Part shown: positions 1 to 5,273 of the stretch, in pieces
How positions within the stretch are numbered: the stretch's first letter is position 1
Layout of the letters: every line of letters begins with the position of its first letter
Assembly (NCBI GenBank): GCA_035629935.1
Contig: DASQLQ010000138.1
Location: 1 to 8,243 of the forward strand
Direction of reading: 5' to 3'
DNA length: 8,243 nt
From: DASQLQ01 sp035629935
GTDB lineage: Bacteria > Actinomycetota > CADDZG01 > WHSQ01
Program-made: the position numbers and the translations under genes
The notes under the pieces: model-generated
What the model was told of the DNA's origin: nothing
Seen by the model: only the letters and a program-made list of their open reading frames with translations
Databases searched by the model: none

Positions 1-141
1 GTGACGCTCGCCATCCTCAACTCTTTGCATCAAGAGTTTCGGGAAAGGCGGTACGCCCCGGCCCCCCTGCTGGAACACATGGTCAGCGCCGGTTACCTGG
101 GACGTAAGACGGGACGAGGTTTCTACGACTATTCGCAGTAA
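1..141 (+). CDS. 3-hydroxyacyl-CoA (3-hydroxybutyryl-CoA) dehydrogenase, C-terminal fragment
   Basis: Only the last 46 codons are in the window; the gene enters from the left edge and ends at TAA 139-141. The GTG at position 1 is just the first codon in frame, not a claimed start. The visible tail has a YAPAPLL segment and then AGYLGRKTGRGFYDY, the characteristic end of the C-terminal helical domain of short 3-hydroxyacyl-CoA dehydrogenases (Hbd/PaaH/FadB2 type). These enzymes act in the cytoplasm and interconvert 3-hydroxyacyl-CoA and 3-oxoacyl-CoA with NAD(P). The NAD-binding domain and the catalytic His/Glu lie outside the window, so chain-length preference and cofactor cannot be judged. 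The next gene on the same strand overlaps its last codons in another frame, so the two may be translationally coupled. Family call is firm; the exact substrate is not. Confidence 0.88.
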   Translation: MTLAILNSLHQEFRERRYAPAPLLEHMVSAGYLGRKTGRGFYDYSQ

Positions 142-1474
142 GCAGCTGATAGCGGCGGCGCTGGCAGTACTTGCATTGCTTGTATCCACCACCCCAAGTG
201 GGGCGAGGCGATACCGCAGCCGCACCATAAAAGTGGCGCCCGGCGTCACCCACACGATCATCCGGGACCCACGCGGTCCTTACGTGATCCACGTCGTGTC
301 TGCGCGCTTAGAGAAGCGATCGACGCTCGATGTCGAGTTGAGCAACGACAGGTTGCAGGGATTCGAGACCACATCGTCGATGTCGCGGCGTAGAAGAGCG
401 ATCGTCGCGATCAACGGTGACTATGCCCGTGAGAGCGGCCGGCCCGTCATGGCTTTCGCGGAGGATGGACGCCTGATCCAGACTCCCTTGGCCTGGGGTC
501 GGAACTTCTCGGTGGATCGAGCGGAGACGAATGCCTACATCGGGCATCCGCACATCGATGCCTGGCTCACCGATCCCTCGACGGGTGCGTCCTACGACAT
601 AGCGTCGGTTAATCAGGGCGCTCCCGCCTACGGCGAGATCGCTGCCTATACACAGGAGTCGGCGGGGTTGGAGAAGCGGCCGAATTACTCCTGCTCGGCC
701 CGGCTGTTCCAAACCGCGGCTCCGAGGGCCAACTACTCCAGATACGGGGTCGAGGCCGACCAGTACGTAGAACAATCGACTTGCCGGCGTCGCAGCCTGG
801 CTCCGAACGGAGGAGCGATCATCTCCACACCATGGGGCGGACCGGTCTCCGACGAGGTCGGGGGGTTCGCAACCGGGGACCACGCCGTCATGGGTTGGTC
901 TCTCGGGTGGCGCGGCGTGATGGATTCGATCGGTGGGAACCCAACATTGGTCGAACGCGGCAGGATCAGCGTGCAACAGGAGAACGACCCGTTCTTCATC
1001 CGCCACCCACGCACGGGCGTGGGCTCGACTCCCGATGGTCGGGTGCTGATGGTGACCGTCGATGGCCGTCAACCCGGCTACAGCGTCGGCATGACCCCGA
1101 GGCAATTCGCATCATTGTTCCTGTCGCTGGGCGCCGACTATGCGCTCAACCTTGATGGAGGCGGGTCGACGACGATGACGATCCGCGGCCGGATCGTGAA
1201 CCGGCCTTCGGACGGACACCAACGGCCCGTGTCATCGGCGCTCTTGCTGCTACCCGGTAACGACCCGGGTGAGGCTCCGCCGTCGGCTCAGCCGTCCCCG
1301 ACTCCGAGCCCTCTTGTGACCCCCACGTTGCCGCCCACAGCACCGGACTCGGTGTGGCAGTCCATCGTTACCGACCCGGCGTCCACCGGTGGCCTCGCCT
1401 CGTCGATGCTCGATCGAGGGATCCAACTACCGCGCTCGCTGGAGAAAGCAGCCTTGAGGTTCAGGCGCAACTAG
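131..1474 (+). CDS. Secreted NAGPA-like phosphodiester glycosidase domain protein
   Basis: The protein matches the phosphodiester glycosidase family (NAGPA/DUF2233 type), whose members cleave sugars linked through phosphodiesters; the bacterial substrate is usually unknown. Counting from the TTG at 176, landmarks are AINGDY (78-83), SIGGNPTLVERG (251-262), RTGVGSTPDGR (279-289), MVTVDGRQPGYS (292-303), LNLDGGGSTTM (324-334) and the PVSSALLLLP end of the domain (351-360). A Pro/Ser/Thr-rich linker (364-390) and a basic C-terminal piece of about 40 residues follow. Start: frame 2 is open from position 5, but it has no ATG, GTG or TTG before TTG 176. That TTG would begin inside a hydrophobic segment. 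Reading from ATT 131 adds 15 codons, RSKQLIAAALAVLA after the initiator, giving a textbook signal peptide ending near TPSGA. A GAGG lies at 116-119, 11 nt before the ATT. I therefore place the start at 131; 176 is the conventional alternative. The stop overlaps the convergent RTX gene. Domain call is good, start uncertain, substrate unknown. Confidence 0.8.
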   Translation: MRSKQLIAAALAVLALLVSTTPSGARRYRSRTIKVAPGVTHTIIRDPRGPYVIHVVSARLEKRSTLDVELSNDRLQGFETTSSMSRRRRAIVAINGDYARESGRPVMAFAEDGRLIQTPLAWGRNFSVDRAETNAYIGHPHIDAWLTDPSTGASYDIASVNQGAPAYGEIAAYTQESAGLEKRPNYSCSARLFQTAAPRANYSRYGVEADQYVEQSTCRRRSLAPNGGAIISTPWGGPVSDEVGGFATGDHAVMGWSLGWRGVMDSIGGNPTLVERGRISVQQENDPFFIRHPRTGVGSTPDGRVLMVTVDGRQPGYSVGMTPRQFASLFLSLGADYALNLDGGGSTTMTIRGRIVNRPSDGHQRPVSSALLLLPGNDPGEAPPSAQPSPTPSPLVTPTLPPTAPDSVWQSIVTDPASTGGLASSMLDRGIQLPRSLEKAALRFRRN

Positions 1475-3666
1475 GCGCATTTCTCGAACAGCTGCGTGTT
1501 GCAGTCGTCGTCTCCAGGCCCACCATCGAGGGTGTCCTCACCCGGCCCCCCCAACAGCGAATCGTTGCCTTCGCCGCCCGACAGATCGTCGTCGGCCGGG
1601 CCCCCAAAGAGCGCATCGTTGCCGGCTCCGCCTTCGATCGTGTCGGTGCTCTCGTCGCCGAGGAGTAGATCGTTGTCGTTGCCACCGTCGATCGTGTCGG
1701 CTCCGGTAACTCCGACGATCACATCGTCACCGTCGTCCCCGAACATCGTGTCCTCGTCGCGGTCGCCCCGTAGGTAGTCGCTTCCTATGCCACCGACGAG
1801 CGAGTCATTCCCGTTCTCTCCCGACAAGAAATCGTTCCCGTCATTGCCTTCGATCGAATCGATCCCCGCTCCGGCGAAGATCGTGTCGTCATCCTCATCG
1901 CCCGTAACCAAGTCGTCCCCGAAGTCGGCTTCGACGTAGTCGAACCCGAGACCCCCGAGGATCTGGTCGTCACCGGTCTTGCCATACAAGAGGTCTCCGT
2001 CGCCCTGGCCTTCGATCCGATCGGCGCCTTCGCCGCCCGACAAGCGGTCACGCCCCGAGCCTCCGAGAACAAGGTCGTCGCCACCGAGGCCATCGATAAC
2101 GTCGTCGCCGCCACCCCCGCAGATGACATCGGGTCCGCCGGTACCGGTCAGATCGTCTGCGTTATCGGTACCTGCGATGGTGCAATCCGTATCGTCGACG
2201 CGCCCAGGGCCCTGTTGCTCGTCGGTTTGCCGTTCGCAGCCTTCGGAATCGTCTCCACGCGAACACGTGTCATCACCTTCATCACCCGTGACGATGTCGG
2301 CATCCTCGCCTCCGAACAGCGAGTCGTTGCCCGGCCCCCCCGTGATCAAGTCGGTATCGGCATCCCCGCTCACGAGGTCGTCACCGGCGTGTCCATGCAG
2401 GGTGTCCGCGCCGGACTGACCGGTCACGGCGTCGTTGCCGTCGCCACCTTCGACCTGGTCGTCCCCTTTACCGGCATCGATCGAGTCGTTGCCTCCGTCC
2501 CCGGTAATGACGTCGTCTCCATCTTTGCCCACCAGAGTGTCGGATCCGTCCTCGCCCCTGATGTCGTCGTCGTCCGATCCTCCGAGGATGTGGTCGTCGC
2601 CGATCCCACCGGACACGCTGTCGACCCCTGAGCCTCCGTCGATCGAGTCGTTGCCGGCATCGCCCTGAATCTGGTCCGCTCCGCCCTTGCCGATGATGGT
2701 GTCGTTGTCTTGGTCGCCGTTGATCGTGTCATCGCCCTCGTCGCCTTCGAGAGCGTCGTTGCCCGGCCCCCCCGAGATCACATCGTTGTCCGCCCCACCA
2801 TCCATCTGGTCGAGGCCGGGGCCCGGAAGCAGTTGATCCGGCCCGCGCATCCCGAACAGGTAGTCGTCTCCTTCTCCACCGTCCAGGGTGTCGGCCCCTT
2901 GACCTTCGGGGTCCCCGATGAGGAAGTCGGCGCCGTCTTCGCCGATCAGGGAGTCGTCGTGCTCGTTGCCCTGAAGGGTGTCGTTGCCCGGCCCGCCGTC
3001 CAGCTCATCGTTGTCGAGGTTGCCGTGCAGGATGTCGTCGCCACCGCCGCCGAACAAGGTGTCTTCCCCTGTATTGCCCTCGGCATAGTCCCGGCCGGCA
3101 TCACCTTCGATGTGATCCACATCGTCACCGCCGAGAAGAGTGTCGTTGCCGTCTCCGCCGGACATGCGGTCGGCTCCCGATTCACCCTTCAACTCGTCTG
3201 CACCTTCGAAGCCGAGGAGGAAATCGTCGCCTTCACCCCCCAACATCCGATCGTCTGCTGCCCCTCCAGCGAGTCGATCCTGTCCCGGCCCGCCGACGAC
3301 GACGTCTTCGTCGCCACCGCCCTCGAGCTCGTCACTCCCGACCCCACCATCGAGGCCATCGGAGCCGGTCCCACCGGACAGCTGATCCTGGCCGAGGCCG
3401 CCATCGAGGCGATCGACCCCCGCCCCTCCGGAGATCCGATCTCTACCGGCACCGCCGAAGACGATGTCGTTACCGCCGCGGCCCATGATGCGGTCGTTCC
3501 CACCTTTGGCGCAGATGACATCGTCCTTGCGCGTCCCGCGCAAGCGATCTTTCTTGTTGGTCCCCTCGATAGTGCAGCCCGACTTCTCACGCTGCTGCGC
3601 GTGCACACCGGCGGTTAGAGAACCCGCTATCAGTAAAGATATGACCACGATGCTCGTTCGCCGCAT
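1471..3666 (-). CDS. Sec-exported RTX-type calcium-binding repeat protein with two cysteine-bounded modules
   Basis: A 731-residue, very acidic protein made almost wholly of nine-residue GGxGxDxLx repeats, which in RTX proteins fold into a calcium-bound parallel beta-roll. Residues 1-23 form a signal peptide (MRRT, hydrophobic SIVVISLLIAGSLTAG, then VHA before QQ), so export is likely by Sec rather than type I secretion. Module 1 spans Cys31 to Cys477: a CTIEGT entry, Cys52, then 46 repeats ending at Cys468. A linker (478-494) follows. Module 2 spans Cys495 to Cys730: CTIAGT, Cys516, then 23 unbroken repeats ending at Cys722. The mature protein has exactly eight cysteines, four per module in matching places, suggesting disulfide caps on each solenoid. 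No enzymatic domain is visible, so a structural, adhesive or calcium-storing surface role is more likely than a toxin. The gene starts 18 nt after the PPC-like gene stops, with no well-spaced Shine-Dalgarno sequence (GGTGG lies one base from the ATG), which fits translational coupling. Family firm, role unknown. Confidence 0.9.
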   Translation of the reverse strand: MRRTSIVVISLLIAGSLTAGVHAQQREKSGCTIEGTNKKDRLRGTRKDDVICAKGGNDRIMGRGGNDIVFGGAGRDRISGGAGVDRLDGGLGQDQLSGGTGSDGLDGGVGSDELEGGGDEDVVVGGPGQDRLAGGAADDRMLGGEGDDFLLGFEGADELKGESGADRMSGGDGNDTLLGGDDVDHIEGDAGRDYAEGNTGEDTLFGGGGDDILHGNLDNDELDGGPGNDTLQGNEHDDSLIGEDGADFLIGDPEGQGADTLDGGEGDDYLFGMRGPDQLLPGPGLDQMDGGADNDVISGGPGNDALEGDEGDDTINGDQDNDTIIGKGGADQIQGDAGNDSIDGGSGVDSVSGGIGDDHILGGSDDDDIRGEDGSDTLVGKDGDDVITGDGGNDSIDAGKGDDQVEGGDGNDAVTGQSGADTLHGHAGDDLVSGDADTDLITGGPGNDSLFGGEDADIVTGDEGDDTCSRGDDSEGCERQTDEQQGPGRVDDTDCTIAGTDNADDLTGTGGPDVICGGGGDDVIDGLGGDDLVLGGSGRDRLSGGEGADRIEGQGDGDLLYGKTGDDQILGGLGFDYVEADFGDDLVTGDEDDDTIFAGAGIDSIEGNDGNDFLSGENGNDSLVGGIGSDYLRGDRDEDTMFGDDGDDVIVGVTGADTIDGGNDNDLLLGDESTDTIEGGAGNDALFGGPADDDLSGGEGNDSLLGGPGEDTLDGGPGDDDCNTQLFEKCA
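1501..2121 (-). repeat. RTX repeat array of module 2: 23 nonapeptide units
   Basis: This stretch encodes residues 516-722. It divides without any insertion into 23 nine-residue units, starting CGGGGDDVI and ending DGGPGDDDC, so a cysteine is the first residue of the first unit and the last residue of the last. Position 7 is Asp in every unit. Unit 8 (EADFGDDLV) and unit 10 (FAGAGIDSI) lack the usual Gly at position 2. Confidence 0.92.
2263..3513 (-). repeat. RTX repeat array of module 1: 46 nonapeptide units
   Basis: This stretch encodes residues 52-468 of the RTX protein. Read in register from Cys52 it divides into 46 units: 45 of exactly nine residues and one of twelve (IGDPEGQGADTL), which is the 23rd. 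Most units follow xGGxGxDxL/I, with Gly at position 2 and Asp at 7 nearly constant. At nucleotide level the units have diverged, so this is an old array, apart from a few locally identical stretches such as 2323-2342 and 2755-2774. Confidence 0.92.
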
Positions 3667-3684
3667 GCCACCAACATAAGACGA

Positions 3685-4923
3685 CTACAGGCAGCGGCTG
3701 CACGTCCTCAGGTCGACGACCTTCTTCTCGTTACGCACCTTGTCTCTGCGGTGCACCCGCACCGTGACCCGAACGCCGGCAGCTCCTTCGGTGAAGGATC
3801 GGTTATCCGCCGGGATGCTCAAGGTCCACCGGCCTTTCTTGTCGCATTTCACTGTCTTGTCGGCGGAAGCACCCTTTACTTTTCCGTCGGGCTGCTGCTG
3901 AAGCATCTCTACGCGGATATCCAGGCGAGCTTCCTTGTTGCACGCAACCTTCCCTCCGATGTGAGTTGCGCCGGTGACCGAACTGATCCTTCCAGTGTCC
4001 GAAACGCCGAAGCGCATCTTGAAGGGGATCGGCATGTTCTTGGCCCGTAGTGTCAGCATCCCGGCCTGACTGTTGTTGGCCGCGGCGACCATGATCCAGT
4101 AGGTGTTGCCGGGTTCGGTTAAGAACCGCACCCGCGCAGGAGAGCCACTGTCACACTCAACCTGCGTTAGAGCGGAGCGCGGGCCCGTGTACACCGACAA
4201 CGTCGTGGAGTAGTCGCTGCCCCGCGTGGTGAGCTCGATGCGCCGAGGGTCCCAGCTATCTGGCCGCGTGTACCGGTACCACACGCTGCGAGCGCGACCG
4301 GAGCAACTGGGGTCGTTGACGTTCAAGGTCGCGTCGGTGGTGTCGACCCGATCCTTGAACGGCAGACCGATCCCGATCGTTTTGGCGCGCGGCATCTCGT
4401 CATTCGACGGTGGTATGGCGGCGCGGAGGTTGAAATGGAGGAGACCGGGCGACGGTCCACTGACCATGAAGTAGTAGTTCTGCCCACCCTTTGCTTCAAA
4501 ACTGACGCGCGACTGTGGGCTGCGCCAGTCGTCGTTGCACTCGATCAGGGTGTCCTCCTCCGGCGCTCCGTCGAAGGCGGCAAGGACCGTGTCGTAATCG
4601 CTACCGAGGGTGTCGGCAACCAGGCGAACGTCGTTGCGTGGGGTGAACGAGTACCAGACCGTGCCGCTTTCCTGACACAACGGATAGTCGGTCGAGCCAC
4701 TCCGTCGCGTCGGATCGTCTTCCGAAGCAGTGGCGTTTGTTGCGTCGATCTTCTCGGTGAAGGGCAGCCTAGAGATAGAAGTAGCCGAAGCGAGCTCGTC
4801 GTTGCTGGGTGGCGCCGCCAGGACCGGGGTTGCCAGCAGGCTCGAGATCACGGAGGCGACAAGGGCGATCCCCAGACACCGGAACGGTTTACGGGACTTC
4901 CTTCTGATTCGGATCTGCTTCAT
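3685..4923 (-). CDS. Secreted protein with two PPC-like beta-sandwich domains and a Cys-containing C-terminal domain
   Basis: A 412-residue exported protein. Residues 1-37 form a long signal peptide: a strongly basic start (MKQIRIRRKSRKPFR), a hydrophobic core and an ATPVLAA cleavage region. Two related domains follow, about 38-168 and 171-294, each opening with PPSNDE and carrying an LPF motif, a TVWYSF or SVWYRY strand, a GSDYDTVL or GSDYSTTL strand, then YYFMVS or TYWIMVA. This is the pattern of bacterial pre-peptidase C-terminal-like (PPC) domains, accessory beta-sandwiches of extracellular proteins often involved in binding or in folding of a partner. Each domain has one cysteine pair (83/129 and 207/257), likely disulfides. 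The C-terminal part (about 299-412) looks beta-rich, has Cys328, Cys360 and a terminal CSRC, and I do not recognise it. No protease or other catalytic domain is present, so it is probably a binding or structural protein. The ATG at 4923 has an AGAGGA about nine bases upstream. The RTX gene follows after 18 nt. Confidence 0.75.
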   Translation of the reverse strand: MKQIRIRRKSRKPFRCLGIALVASVISSLLATPVLAAPPSNDELASATSISRLPFTEKIDATNATASEDDPTRRSGSTDYPLCQESGTVWYSFTPRNDVRLVADTLGSDYDTVLAAFDGAPEEDTLIECNDDWRSPQSRVSFEAKGGQNYYFMVSGPSPGLLHFNLRAAIPPSNDEMPRAKTIGIGLPFKDRVDTTDATLNVNDPSCSGRARSVWYRYTRPDSWDPRRIELTTRGSDYSTTLSVYTGPRSALTQVECDSGSPARVRFLTEPGNTYWIMVAAANNSQAGMLTLRAKNMPIPFKMRFGVSDTGRISSVTGATHIGGKVACNKEARLDIRVEMLQQQPDGKVKGASADKTVKCDKKGRWTLSIPADNRSFTEGAAGVRVTVRVHRRDKVRNEKKVVDLRTCSRCL

Positions 4924-4939
4924 CTGCTCGGGTCCTCTC

Positions 4940-4956
4940 TCGACTGGGCTGGTCGA
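4940..4956 (-). promoter_or_regulatory. Short hairpin upstream of the PPC-like gene's ribosome binding site
   Basis: In the 71-nt gap between accE and the PPC-like gene, TCGAC (4940-4944) and GTCGA (4952-4956) are inverted around a seven-base loop. Flanking pyrimidine- and purine-rich arms could extend the stem only with bulges. In the minus-strand transcript the hairpin lies directly upstream of the AGAGGA sequence. There is no U-run, so it is not an obvious intrinsic terminator. A five-pair stem can occur by chance. Confidence 0.25.
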
Positions 4957-4994
4957 AGAAAGAGACGAGCGATGAGCTCAAAACGATGCTTGAC

Positions 4995-5273
4995 CTACTT
5001 GGCGTCGCCCCGGCCCAAGAGGCCGGGATACTCGCGGCCCCCGAACGGCATCCGTGCGGAGAGGCGCCACGCGTCCTCTTTGGCGAAGCGGTCTCGGTAG
5101 TCCGACATACCCAGACGGCGTCCCTGGGCCCGTCCCGCTCGCATCCAGAGGGAACCTGCCCGCTCGCGTCGCTCGGCGATCACCATCTCCTCGAGTGCCT
5201 CCTGGATCACCGCGGTCTCTTCCTCCGAGGGCGACCCGCCGACAGATACCAGCTCCAGGTGTGGGCGACTCAC
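4995..5273 (-). CDS. accE: Acyl-CoA carboxylase epsilon subunit
   Basis: A 92-residue protein encoded directly after the carboxylase beta subunit. Its GTG start shares bases with the TGA stop of accD (plus-strand TCAC at 5270-5273, GTGA in the transcript), a four-base overlap typical of coupled subunits. The N-terminus (LELVSVGGSPSEEETAVIQEAL) and the C-terminal AWRLSARMPFGGRE resemble actinobacterial AccE proteins, small subunits that bind the beta subunit and stimulate acetyl- or propionyl-CoA carboxylase activity. The central part is helical and rich in Glu and Arg (EEMVIAERRERAGSLWMRAG). Epsilon subunits diverge quickly, so position matters as much as sequence for this call. It would act in the cytoplasm in malonyl- or methylmalonyl-CoA formation for fatty acid or polyketide-type lipid synthesis. 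Ends with TAG at 4995-4997. Confidence 0.8.
   Translation of the reverse strand: MSRPHLELVSVGGSPSEEETAVIQEALEEMVIAERRERAGSLWMRAGRAQGRRLGMSDYRDRFAKEDAWRLSARMPFGGREYPGLLGRGDAK

Noticed and set aside
1..178. Fusion of the hydroxyacyl-CoA dehydrogenase and glycosidase by frameshift
   Set aside because: The dehydrogenase ends normally at its family-typical C-terminus with a stop at 139-141, and the glycosidase begins with a complete signal peptide. A cytoplasmic enzyme fused to a secreted one makes no sense.
308..1105. Antisense open frame of 265 codons under the glycosidase gene
   Set aside because: The plus-strand frame encodes a coherent recognised domain, while the antisense product is Arg/Pro-rich with no motif. 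It is a high-GC shadow.
1501..3513. CRISPR-like or tandem DNA repeat array
   Set aside because: The periodicity is 27 bp and protein-level, with diverged nucleotides and no spacer structure. It is explained by RTX nonapeptides.
2710..3618. Long plus-strand open frame (302 codons) across the RTX gene, and other long antisense frames there
   Set aside because: The repeated GGN/GAY codons of the RTX units leave few stop codons on the opposite strand. The translation is a shadow with the same nine-residue periodicity and no independent domain or start signal.
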